Shown one piece after another: positions 27,735-35,458 of a DNA stretch of 64,000 bases. Under the pieces are notes generated by a model. The model ran no database searches, had not been told where the DNA came from, and was given only the letters and a program-made list of their open reading frames with translations. A program made the translations under genes and the position numbers. Within the stretch, counting starts at the first letter, position 1. Every line of letters begins with the position of its first letter. Origin of the DNA: JBQTIU01 sp052387815. Lineage in GTDB: Bacteria; Pseudomonadota; Alphaproteobacteria; CACIAM-22H2. Location of the stretch: contig JBQTIU010000005.1 of NCBI GenBank assembly GCA_052387815.1, positions 22,879 to 86,878 on the forward strand, written 5' to 3'.

Positions 27735-30476
27735 ATGCCCCCGCCGCTCGACATCGCGCCGGTCACGATCGAAGAGGAGATGAAGCGCTCCTACCTCGAT
27801 TACGCGATGAGCGTCATCGTGGCGCGCGCGCTTCCCGACGTGCGCGACGGCTTGAAGCCGGTCCATCGGCGCATCCTCTATGCCATGAACGAGGCCGGGT
27901 ACGACTGGAACCGGGCTTACCGCAAATCCGCGCGCGTGGTCGGCGATGTGATGGGCAAGTACCACCCGCACGGGGACGTGGCGATCTACGACGCTATGGT
28001 CCGCATGGCGCAGGATTTTTCGATGCGCCTGCCGCTGATCGACGGCCAGGGCAATTTCGGCTCGTTGGACGGCGATCCGCCGGCGGCGATGCGCTACACC
28101 GAGGCGCGCCTCGACCGCGCGGCGGCCGCGCTCATCGCCGACATCGACAAGGAGACCGCCGACTTCCAGCCCAATTACGACGACACCGCGGTCGAGCCCA
28201 CGGTGCTGCCGGCGCAGTTCCCGAACCTGCTGGTCAACGGCGCCACCGGGATCGCGGTCGGCATGGCGACCAACATCCTGCCCCACAACCTCGCCGAGGT
28301 CATCGACGCCTGTTGCGCCTACATCGACGACCCCGACATCGCCCTCGACGAGCTGATGGCGATCGTCCCCGGCCCGGATTTGCCGACCGGCGGCATCGTG
28401 CTTGGCAAGCTGGGCCTGCGCGAGGCCTACCGGACGGGGCGCGGCTCGATCGTGGTGCGTGGCCGGGCCGCGGTCGAGGAGATCCGCAAGGACCGCTCGG
28501 CGATCGTCGTCACCGAGATCCCGTTCCAAGTCAACAAGGCGCGCCTCGTCGAGCGCATCGCCGAGACGGTGCGGGACAAGCTGATCGAGGGCATCGCCGA
28601 TCTGCGCGACGAAAGCGACCGCGACGGCGTGCGCGTGGTGATCGAATTGAAGCGCGACGCCAATCCCGACGTGGTCTTGAACCAGCTCTATCGCTACACG
28701 CCGCTGCAGACCGGCTTCGGCATCAACATGCTGGCGCTCGACGGCGGCCGGCCGCGGCTCCTCGGCCTCAGGGAGATCATCGCCGCCTTCGTCGCCTTCC
28801 GCGAGGACGTGATCACGCGCCGTACGCGCTTTCTGTTGCGCAAGGCGCGCGAACGGGCCCATGTTCTGGTCGCGCTGGCGGTGGCCGTCGCCAATCTCGA
28901 CGCGGTGATCGCGCTCATCCGCAAGGCCGCCGACCCCGCCGTCGCGCGCGCGCGGCTCATCGAGCGGCCATGGCCGGTCAGCGACATCGGGCCGCTCATC
29001 GAGCTCATCAACGAGCCGGGGCGGGGCGGGGCGGACGGCAGCTACCGCCTGTCCGAGGATCAGGCCAAGGCGATCCTCGATCTGCGCCTGCATCGCTTGA
29101 CCGGGCTCGAGCGCGACAAGATCGCCATCGACCTCAAGACGCTGGTCGCCGAGATCGCCGATTTTCTCGCCATCCTCGGCTCGCGCGAGCGGCTCTATGC
29201 GATCCTGCGCCAGGAACTGGTGGCGATGAAGGAGGCGTTCGCGGATGAGCGGCGCACCCGGATCGAGGAGGGCGAGAGCGAACAGGACATCGAGGACCTG
29301 ATCCAGCCCGAGGACATGGTGGTGACCGTCACCCATGGCGGCTACATCAAGCGCGTGCCGCTGTCCGCCTATCGCGCGCAGCGCCGCGGCGGCCGCGGCC
29401 GGGCCGGCATGGCCCGGCGCGAGGAGGATTTCGTCTCGCAGGTGTTCGTGGTCAACACCCACACGCCGGTGCTGTTCTTCACCTCGCGCGGCACGGTCTT
29501 CGAGCTCAAGGTCTATCGCCTGCCGCTCGGCACGCCGCAGGCGCGCGGCAAGGCGATGATCAACCTGCTGCCGCTCGCCGCGGGCGAAACCATCTCGACC
29601 CTGATGCCGCTGCCCGAGGACGAAATCCGTCGGGGCGCGCTCCACGTCATGTTCGCGACCTCGACTGGCAATGTGCGGCGCAACGCGCTGTCGGACTTCG
29701 TCAACATCAAGGCCAACGGCAAGATCGCCATGAAGCTCGACGAGGGCGAGCGGCTGATCGCGGTGCTGCCCTGCGGCGAGGGGGACGACGTGCTGCTGGC
29801 CGCGCGCGGCGGCAAGTGCACGCGCTTCTCCGTGGTCGAGGTCCGCGTGTTCCGCGGCCGCGACTCGACGGGCGTGCGCGGCATCCGGCTGGCGCCCGGG
29901 GATGCGGTAATTTCGATGTCGATCCTGCGCCACGCCGAGTTCTCGGTCGAGGAGCGCGATGCGTATCTGCGCGCCATGGGCGCGCGCCGGCGCGCCGCCG
30001 GCGAGGGCGAAACCCCGGCTTCGCCCCCGGAGGCCGTCGAACCCGCGCCGCCGGCGCTCACCCTCTCCGAGGAACACCTCGCGGCGCTGGCGGGCCAGGA
30101 AGATTTTATCTTGTCGGTGACCGCGAACGGCTTCGGCAAGCGCAGCTCGGCCTACGAATACCGGATCGCCGGTCGCGGCGGGCAGGGCATCGCCAACATC
30201 GAAACCTCCGATCGCAACGGCGAGGTGGTGGCGTCGTTCCCGGTCCGGGACGGGGACCAGATCATGCTGGTGACCGACAGCGGCCAGCTCATCCGCATAC
30301 CGGTCAACGACATCCGCATCGCCGGCCGCAAGACCCAGGGCGTGATCCTGTTCAAGCTCGCCGAGGGCGAGCGGGTGGTGTCGGTGACGCGGCTCGGCGA
30401 CGAGGGCGTGGCGGACGGCGGCGGGGCCGGCGACGGGGCGGCCGAGCCGTCGCCAGGCGGAGAGAGCGATGGCTAA
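27735..30476 (+). CDS. gyrA: DNA gyrase subunit A
   Basis: A 913-residue topoisomerase II subunit. The catalytic Tyr is in AAMRYTEARL near residue 120, the quinolone-resistance region reads HPHGDVAIYDAMVRMAQ near 80-95, and the GyrA box QRRGGRG near 549 starts the C-terminal beta-pinwheel. An acidic, Ala/Gly-rich tail ends the protein. The ATG at 27735 gives MPPPLDIAPVTIEEEM; the frame is open a little further upstream without similarity. The 260 nt before it hold an AT-rich patch (27565-27585) that may contain the promoter. The stop overlaps the coaD ATG. Confidence 0.97.
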   Translation: MPPPLDIAPVTIEEEMKRSYLDYAMSVIVARALPDVRDGLKPVHRRILYAMNEAGYDWNRAYRKSARVVGDVMGKYHPHGDVAIYDAMVRMAQDFSMRLPLIDGQGNFGSLDGDPPAAMRYTEARLDRAAAALIADIDKETADFQPNYDDTAVEPTVLPAQFPNLLVNGATGIAVGMATNILPHNLAEVIDACCAYIDDPDIALDELMAIVPGPDLPTGGIVLGKLGLREAYRTGRGSIVVRGRAAVEEIRKDRSAIVVTEIPFQVNKARLVERIAETVRDKLIEGIADLRDESDRDGVRVVIELKRDANPDVVLNQLYRYTPLQTGFGINMLALDGGRPRLLGLREIIAAFVAFREDVITRRTRFLLRKARERAHVLVALAVAVANLDAVIALIRKAADPAVARARLIERPWPVSDIGPLIELINEPGRGGADGSYRLSEDQAKAILDLRLHRLTGLERDKIAIDLKTLVAEIADFLAILGSRERLYAILRQELVAMKEAFADERRTRIEEGESEQDIEDLIQPEDMVVTVTHGGYIKRVPLSAYRAQRRGGRGRAGMARREEDFVSQVFVVNTHTPVLFFTSRGTVFELKVYRLPLGTPQARGKAMINLLPLAAGETISTLMPLPEDEIRRGALHVMFATSTGNVRRNALSDFVNIKANGKIAMKLDEGERLIAVLPCGEGDDVLLAARGGKCTRFSVVEVRVFRGRDSTGVRGIRLAPGDAVISMSILRHAEFSVEERDAYLRAMGARRRAAGEGETPASPPEAVEPAPPALTLSEEHLAALAGQEDFILSVTANGFGKRSSAYEYRIAGRGGQGIANIETSDRNGEVVASFPVRDGDQIMLVTDSGQLIRIPVNDIRIAGRKTQGVILFKLAEGERVVSVTRLGDEGVADGGGAGDGAAEPSPGGESDG

Positions 30477-31038
30477 AGCACGGATCGCGGTCTATCCCGG
30501 GACCTTCGATCCGGTGACCAACGGGCATATGGACATCATCGTTCGCGCCGTCACGCTGGTCGACCAGCTGATCGTCGGCGTGGCGGTCAATGCCGGCAAG
30601 GGTCCGCTGTTCGGGTTCGAGGAGCGAGTCGAACTGCTCAACGGCGAGATCATGGCACTCGATCCGCAGCTCGGGGCACGCATCGAGGTGCAGCCGTTCA
30701 AGACCCTGCTCATGCATTTCGCCAAGACGGTCGGCGCCGATGTCATCGTCCGCGGCCTGCGCGCGGTCTCGGATTTCGAATACGAATTCCAGATGGCGGC
30801 GATGAACCGGCGGTTGAGCCCGGGGGTGGACACCGTGTTCCTGATGGCCTCCGAGACCAACCAGTTCATCTCGTCGCGGTTCGTCAAGGAGATCGCGCGC
30901 CTGGGCGGCGACATCTCGCATTTCGTGAGCCCGCGCGTCGTGCGCAAGGTCAAGGACTCGCTCGCGCGGGCGGGCGGCGCGGGGGAGGGCGAGGGGGCGG
31001 CGACCATCCCATTGCCCGCCGTCAAGGCCCCGATTTGA
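30469..31038 (+). CDS. coaD: Phosphopantetheine adenylyltransferase
   Basis: A 189-residue nucleotidyl transferase for the fourth step of coenzyme A synthesis. The N-terminus AVYPGTFDPVTNGHMDII contains the T/HxGH motif; VRGLRAVSDFEYEFQMA and the ISSRFVKEIARLGGDIS region are also diagnostic. The last ~20 residues are a Gly/Glu-rich extension beyond the core fold. The ATG overlaps the gyrA end by 8 nt, the usual gyrA-coaD arrangement in alphaproteobacteria. Confidence 0.96.
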   Translation: MAKARIAVYPGTFDPVTNGHMDIIVRAVTLVDQLIVGVAVNAGKGPLFGFEERVELLNGEIMALDPQLGARIEVQPFKTLLMHFAKTVGADVIVRGLRAVSDFEYEFQMAAMNRRLSPGVDTVFLMASETNQFISSRFVKEIARLGGDISHFVSPRVVRKVKDSLARAGGAGEGEGAATIPLPAVKAPI

Positions 31039-31053
31039 AGGTTCCCCAAGTGA

Positions 31054-31083
31054 TTGACCCCCTGCCGGGGCGGGCCCTAAGGT
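31054..31083 (+). promoter_or_regulatory. Promoter for tRNA-Lys
   Basis: TTGACC (31054-31059) and TAAGGT (31078-31083) with an 18-nt spacer lie 28 nt before the tRNA. A plausible sigma-70 promoter, not proven. Confidence 0.4.
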
Positions 31084-31110
31084 GGGCCACGGCAACGGTC
31101 CCCTCGGAGC

Positions 31111-31185
31111 GAGCGCGTAGCTCAGCGGCAGAGCATCTGACTTTTAATCAGAGGGTCGAGGGTTCGATCCCCTCCGCGCTCACCA
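31111..31185 (+). tRNA. tRNA-Lys (anticodon TTT)
   Basis: A complete cloverleaf with the CCA end encoded. The acceptor stem GAGCGCG pairs with CGCGCTC; the anticodon arm is CTGA-CTTTTAA-TCAG, giving anticodon TTT; the T arm contains GGTTCGATCC. It follows coaD by 72 nt and precedes the convergent exported methyltransferase gene. Confidence 0.97.
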
Positions 31186-31264
31186 TCGAAGGCTTATTAA
31201 CGAGACGCTGGAGACGCTGGCGGTCCGATTCCTCGGGGAAACAGCGGGGAAGCGCGCGGCGCCG

Positions 31265-32011
31265 TCAGATCCTGAGGCCCCCCGGCAGGGGGCGAAAGCG
31301 CACGCCCATGATCGATTTTTCCTTGATCCGGCCGTCATCGCCCTTCTCGATGAGGACGAGTTCCTGGGGGCCGTCGGGCGGGCCGACGGGCGCGATCAGC
31401 CGGCCGCCGGGCTTGAGCTGGGCCAACAGCGAGGGCGACAGTTCGGGCACCGCCATGCGGACGATGATCGCATCGAAGGACGTGGCGCGATCCGGCCAGC
31501 CGTAATAGCCGTCCGCGATCCTGACCTCGATGCCGCGATAACCGAGCCGGTCCAGCGTGCGCTTGGCGGTTTCGGCGACCTCGGCGCTGTACTCGACGCT
31601 GAACACCGTATTCGAGAGCTCGGCGAGGATCGCGGTGTGGTAGCCGCCGCCGATGCCGACCTCGAGCACCCGGTCGGAGCGCCGGACGCGAACCAGGTCG
31701 GTCATCACGGCGATGAGCGAAGGCTGCGAGACCGTCGCCTCGGGGCCGACCGGCAGCGGCCGATCGAGATAGGCGTAGCGCTGCAGCTCCGGCGGCACGA
31801 ATTCATGGCGCGGCACCTTGGCCATGGCCTCGACGACGCGGCGATCAAGACCCGGCTCGCCTGCCTGCTGGCGTATCTGGCGCATGCCTTTGTCGATCGC
31901 CTCGACCAAGAGTCGCCGCATGGCGGCGAACTCGGACGCCTCGTCGGCGAGCCCGGCCGGGGCTGCGCCGAGCAGCACCACAAGGGCGAGAGATCGGCCC
32001 AACCACGCCAT
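31265..32011 (-). CDS. Exported protein-L-isoaspartate methyltransferase-like protein
   Basis: A 248-residue paralogue of Pcm with an N-terminal signal peptide (residues 1-22, LALVVLLGAAPAGLADEA). Family motifs are present: VPRHEFVPPELQRYAYLDRP, the substrate-loop analogue ATVSQPSLIAVMT, motif I VLEVGIGGGYHTAILA and VGPPDGPQELVLI near the end. It would repair isoaspartate in the periplasm or be a repurposed methyltransferase; SAM supply there is not obvious. The ATG at 32011 puts the signal peptide first; upstream in-frame sequence has no similarity. Confidence 0.82.
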   Translation of the reverse strand: MAWLGRSLALVVLLGAAPAGLADEASEFAAMRRLLVEAIDKGMRQIRQQAGEPGLDRRVVEAMAKVPRHEFVPPELQRYAYLDRPLPVGPEATVSQPSLIAVMTDLVRVRRSDRVLEVGIGGGYHTAILAELSNTVFSVEYSAEVAETAKRTLDRLGYRGIEVRIADGYYGWPDRATSFDAIIVRMAVPELSPSLLAQLKPGGRLIAPVGPPDGPQELVLIEKGDDGRIKEKSIMGVRFRPLPGGLRI

Positions 32012-32270
32012 TCCCGATGCTCCGCGACCAACTCGGTCACGAGCGATACTTGTCCCGGCCGCGCCCGCTGTCAATCGGCGACTTCGTGCCATCCCTGGCG
32101 GCCCGACGGATGGCGGTGCCGCGCCGTCCGGCTTCGCGCCCGATCCTGTTGCATCGCCAGGCCTCACAGGCCTAAATGCAGAACAGGCTCCACTCCCCGG
32201 CGGGTGAAACTTGCGGAGCCCGTCAAGCAAGACCACGAACGCCGCTTTGCAAGGCGGAAGGAGCAAGGCG

Positions 32271-32540
32271 ATGGCAGGGATCACTCGGGGAACAGGCAAT
32301 GTGTTTGCCGATGTTGGCTTTCCGGACGCCGAAGAACGGCAGACGAAAGTGCGCCTGACGGTCGCAATAAACCAGATTCTCTGGCAGCGCCGGCGCTCGC
32401 CCTCGCTGCCCACAGGCGCCACATCGTCCATCACCTCTCTCGATTTCGTATCCATGGCTGCAGTTCCTTTCGGTTTCTGGTCAACAATATCGTGTCCAGA
32501 AAAACCGCGGGCAGCTCAGGCCGGACCCCTTGGTGGCTGA
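32271..32540 (+). pseudogene. Frameshifted HigA/XRE-type antitoxin relic
   Basis: The first 37 residues match the N-terminus of small XRE antitoxins of RelE/HigB systems (GNVFADVGFPDAEERQTKVRL). The frame then loses similarity, while the next frame carries SRFRIHGCSSFRFLV, which resembles the antitoxin DNA-binding and FSxERLxxFL region. The first frame resumes with CPEKPRAAQAG, like the usual C-terminal KKPRS-AG. At least two indels are needed, so the gene is broken. A toxin gene would be expected just upstream; only a doubtful C-terminal trace is visible there. The rest of the 32012-32650 interval shows no gene. Confidence 0.7.
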
Positions 32541-32650
32541 ACATAGAATCACGCGGGCTGGCCAGATCCGTTGGCTTTAAGTGTATCGTTGTCGTCTCGA
32601 CCCGCTCGGGTGCAACGACCACCCCCCTCGCAGCACTGCCGGTTCAAACG

Positions 32651-33010
32651 TCAGACCGGCCGCTTCGATTGAACCGCACGCCACATTGCGCGAACCGCGC
32701 GCTTAAGGGCCGGCAATTCCGAGGTGATGATGTTCCAGACGATCAGCGGGTCAACGCGGTGATACTCGTGACGAAGCACGTTGCCAAGGTCGGCCACCTT
32801 GCGCCACGGCACTTCCGGACGGAGCGACTTGAGTTCGACCGGTATGCGCCGACTAGCCTCGGAGATGACTTCCATTTTCCGCTCGATCGCCGCGCGCAGC
32901 ATGCTATCGCGGATGTAGTCAGCGGCCTCCTTCTCTTTGGCGTACCGCTCGATGTCACGGATCGCATCGCGTAGATCCGCAAGATGGAGCAGTGTGCTTC
33001 GCGGCGCCAT
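32651..33010 (-). CDS. hepT: HepT-like HEPN-domain toxin/RNase (DUF86)
   Basis: A 119-residue helical HEPN protein. The catalytic region reads GNVLRHEYHRVD near residues 78-90. The family motif is Rx4-6HxY; here the Arg usually five residues before His is Gly, and an Arg directly precedes the His, as in a common DUF86 sub-group. The ATG overlaps the mntA stop (TGATG). HepT partners are RNases or tRNA-targeting toxins held in check by the MntA nucleotidyltransferase, which AMPylates a Tyr near the active site. HEYH contains the candidate Tyr. Confidence 0.85.
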   Translation of the reverse strand: MAPRSTLLHLADLRDAIRDIERYAKEKEAADYIRDSMLRAAIERKMEVISEASRRIPVELKSLRPEVPWRKVADLGNVLRHEYHRVDPLIVWNIITSELPALKRAVRAMWRAVQSKRPV

Positions 33011-33318
33011 CAAAATACGCGTACGGCTTCCGCCAAGACGGCTTTCTTGATCGCCGGGTGCAGACTCTCGCGCGTGACGACATCGGCCCGCCGGCCGAGT
33101 ATCGCTTCGGCGCGATAGCGAAGCTCCAAGAGATCGAACAGCGAGAATCGCGAGCGATCCCGGAGCTCGACGAGTAGGTCCACGTCGCTGCCGCGGCCCG
33201 CGCGGCTCCGGACCGTCGAGCCGAACAGATACAGGGACCTGACCCCGACCGCCCGAAGTTCATCGGCGCGCGCGGCCAGAAGCGAGCGTGCGGTGCGTTT
33301 GCGCATGATGCAGATCAT
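33010..33318 (-). CDS. mntA: MntA-like minimal nucleotidyltransferase (antitoxin)
   Basis: A ~102-residue minimal nucleotidyltransferase. The motif LFGSTVRSRAGRGSDVDLLVEL (quoted in part: GSTVRSR and SDVDLLV) supplies the GSx10DxD-type metal site near residues 30-50. A later LRYRAEAILGRRADVVT segment is also typical. ATG start at 33318 or 33306 cannot be separated. The stop overlaps the hepT ATG, so antitoxin precedes toxin in one transcript. Members inactivate HepT by adding AMP. The pair lies between glnA and a broken XRE antitoxin. Confidence 0.85.
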   Translation of the reverse strand: MICIMRKRTARSLLAARADELRAVGVRSLYLFGSTVRSRAGRGSDVDLLVELRDRSRFSLFDLLELRYRAEAILGRRADVVTRESLHPAIKKAVLAEAVRVF

Positions 33319-33396
33319 ACCCGCAACCGCGGGCGGATGCGAACAGTCTCGTCGGCCGGCGGGCTTACGACTGCGGTCCGCGCGCGGGGGCACGGC

Positions 33397-33426
33397 AAAA
33401 ACCCCCGCCGGTTGCCCGGCGGGGGT
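33397..33426 (-). terminator. Intrinsic terminator of glnA
   Basis: A perfect 10-bp stem (ACCCCCGCCG / CGGCGGGGGT, 33401-33426) with a six-base loop. On the minus strand it is followed by a T run (complement of GCAAAA). It lies 22 nt after the glnA stop. Confidence 0.8.
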
Positions 33427-33447
33427 CGCTCATGCGCGCCGATTCGC

Positions 33448-34857
33448 TCACACCGAGTAATACATCTCGAACTCGATCGGGTGCGGGGTGTGCTCGAAGT
33501 TGTAGACCTCCTGCCACTTGAGTTCCATGTAGCCGTCGATGAGGTCGTCGCTGAACACGTCGCCCTTCTTCAAGAAGTCGCGGTCGGTGTCGAGATGCCC
33601 GAGCGCCTCGCGCAGCGAGCCGCACACCTGGGGCACGTTCTTGAGCTCGGCGGGCGGCAGGTCGTAGAGGTTCTTGTCGATCGGATCGCCGGGGTGGATC
33701 TTGTTGCGGATGCCGTCGATGCCGGCCATCAACATCGCCGCGAAGCCGAGATAGGGGTTGCAGGCGGGGTCCGGGTAGCGGACCTCGACGCGCTTGCCCT
33801 TGGGGCTCGCCGTGTAGGGGATGCGGCACGCCGCCGAGCGGTTGCGGGCTGAATAGGCGAGCAGGACCGGCGCCTCGAAGCCGGGGATGAGGCGCTTGTA
33901 GCTGTTGGTGGTCGGGTTGGTGAAGGCGTTGATCGCCTTGGCGTGCCGGATGACGCCGCCGATGTAATAGAGCGCCATCTCGGAGAGATCGGCATAGAGG
34001 TTGCCGGCGAACAGTGGCTTGCCCTTCTTCCAGATCGACTGGTGGGTATGCATGCCCGAACCGTTGTCGCCCTTGATCGGCTTGGGCATGTAGGTCACCG
34101 TCTTGCCGTACTGGTGAGCGACGTTGTGGCCGACGTATTTGTAGATCTGCACGTGGTCGGCCGCTTTCACCAGGGTCTCGTACATGTTGCCGAGCTCGTT
34201 CTGGTTGGGCGCCACCTCGTGGTGGTGCTTCTCGATCCGCAGCCCCATGTCCTTCATTGTGGTCAGCATCTCGGCCCGCAGGTCCGCCAAACTGTCGACC
34301 GGCGGGACCGGGAAATAGCCGCCCTTGATCGGCGGCCGGTGGCCCATGTTGCCGTCCTCGAACTTCTTGTCGCTGGCCCAGGGTCCTTCCTCGGCGTCGA
34401 TGACGTAGCTGATCTCGTTCATCGCCACCTTGAAGCGCACGTCATCGAAGATGAAGAACTCGATCTCCGGCCCGAAATAGGCGGTGTCGCCAAGGCCCGT
34501 ACTCTTGAGGTAGATCTCGGCCTTCTTGGCGACCGAGCGCGGGTCGCGCACATAGGGCTGGCCGGTGCCGGGCTCGTGGACGTCGCAGACCAGGATTAGC
34601 GAGGCCTGGGCCGCGAACGGGTCCATCACCGCCGAGGCGGGATCGGGAATGAGGGCCATGTCCGACTCGTGGATCGCCTTCCAGCCGGCGATCGAGGAGC
34701 CGTCGAACATGATGCCGTCGACGAAGGTGTTCTCGTCGATGGTCTCGACGGCGTGGGCAAGATGCTGCCACTTGCCGCGCGGATCGGTGAAGCGGAGATC
34801 GACGTACTTGACGTCCTTGTCCTTGATCATCTGCAGGACTTTCTTGGGGTCCGACAT
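33448..34857 (-). CDS. glnA: Type I glutamine synthetase
   Basis: A 469-residue GSI-beta enzyme that makes glutamine from glutamate, ammonia and ATP. Diagnostic sequences include FDGSSIAGWKAIHESDM near 50, FGPEIEFFIFDDV near 130, the HEVAPNQNE segment and NRSAACRIP near 340. The adenylylation loop KNLYDLPPAE has its Tyr near residue 397, so activity is probably controlled by GlnE. The gene lies 42 nt downstream of glnB on the same strand; the unit is preceded by a sigma-54 site and followed by a strong terminator. Confidence 0.98.
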   Translation of the reverse strand: MSDPKKVLQMIKDKDVKYVDLRFTDPRGKWQHLAHAVETIDENTFVDGIMFDGSSIAGWKAIHESDMALIPDPASAVMDPFAAQASLILVCDVHEPGTGQPYVRDPRSVAKKAEIYLKSTGLGDTAYFGPEIEFFIFDDVRFKVAMNEISYVIDAEEGPWASDKKFEDGNMGHRPPIKGGYFPVPPVDSLADLRAEMLTTMKDMGLRIEKHHHEVAPNQNELGNMYETLVKAADHVQIYKYVGHNVAHQYGKTVTYMPKPIKGDNGSGMHTHQSIWKKGKPLFAGNLYADLSEMALYYIGGVIRHAKAINAFTNPTTNSYKRLIPGFEAPVLLAYSARNRSAACRIPYTASPKGKRVEVRYPDPACNPYLGFAAMLMAGIDGIRNKIHPGDPIDKNLYDLPPAELKNVPQVCGSLREALGHLDTDRDFLKKGDVFSDDLIDGYMELKWQEVYNFEHTPHPIEFEMYYSV

Positions 34858-34899
34858 CGGTGCTGCTTCCTGTGGGCTGGTGGTTGGTGGAGTTAGACC

Positions 34900-35238
34900 T
34901 TAGATCGCTTCGGAGCCGCGCTCGCCGGTGCGGATGCGGACCGCTTCCTCGACGCTGGTGACGAAAATCTTGCCGTCGCCGATGCGGCCCGTATGGGCGG
35001 CCCGCTGGATCGCCTCGACCGCGCGCTCGACCAGGTTATCGTCGAGCACGACCTCGATCTTCACCTTGGGCAGGAAATCGACGACGTATTCCGCGCCCCG
35101 GTAAAGCTCGGTGTGGCCCTTCTGGCGGCCGAAGCCCTTGGCCTCGGTGACCGTCAGGCCCTTCAAGCCGACCTCGTTGAGCGCGTCCTTGACCTCATCC
35201 AGTTTGAACGGCTTGATGATCGCCTCGATCTTTTTCAT
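34900..35238 (-). CDS. glnB: Nitrogen regulatory protein P-II
   Basis: A 112-residue PII signal protein. It starts MKKIEAIIKPFKLDEVKDAL; the T-loop reads GHTELYRGAEYVVDF and contains the uridylylated Tyr-51, and the C-terminal GRIGDGKIFV is the ATP-binding B-loop. It senses 2-oxoglutarate, ATP and ADP and controls GlnE and NtrB. The ATG at 35238 follows AGGGGA. Co-directional with glnA; a sigma-54 promoter lies about 100 nt upstream. Confidence 0.97.
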   Translation of the reverse strand: MKKIEAIIKPFKLDEVKDALNEVGLKGLTVTEAKGFGRQKGHTELYRGAEYVVDFLPKVKIEVVLDDNLVERAVEAIQRAAHTGRIGDGKIFVTSVEEAVRIRTGERGSEAI

Positions 35239-35337
35239 GTGCGGTTCCCCTCGCTCTTGCGTGCCCGGCGCGAACGACAACAAACTCCGGCGCGGCCCGC
35301 CCGGCAGCCTGATCCTCGGCTTCAAGCCTCGAACCCA

Positions 35338-35354
35338 TGCACGGCCCGTGCCAA
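35338..35354 (-). promoter_or_regulatory. Sigma-54 promoter of glnB-glnA
   Basis: Read on the minus strand the site is TTGGCACGGGCCGTGCA. It matches the YTGGCACG-N4-TTGCW consensus with one mismatch and the obligatory GG-N10-GC spacing. Its position about 100 nt before glnB fits NtrC-dependent nitrogen control. No NtrC enhancer was identified with confidence. Confidence 0.72.
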
Positions 35355-35458
35355 CCGGGGCAACCTCGGCCGCATGGTCGGACTCGCCCCTCGGAGGCGC
35401 CCGAACAGCCCGCCAATCCGGGGATGCCTGATTAATTTGGCGGCAGGCTGCCTAAACG

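Noticed and set aside
27702..30077. A 791-residue minus-strand frame opposite gyrA
   Set aside because: Low-complexity, Arg/Asp/His-rich product with no family features; shadow of gyrA.
32170..32270. RelE/HigB toxin remnant before the broken antitoxin
   Set aside because: A segment STPRRVKLAEPVKQDHERR vaguely resembles toxin C-termini, but the match is too weak to annotate.
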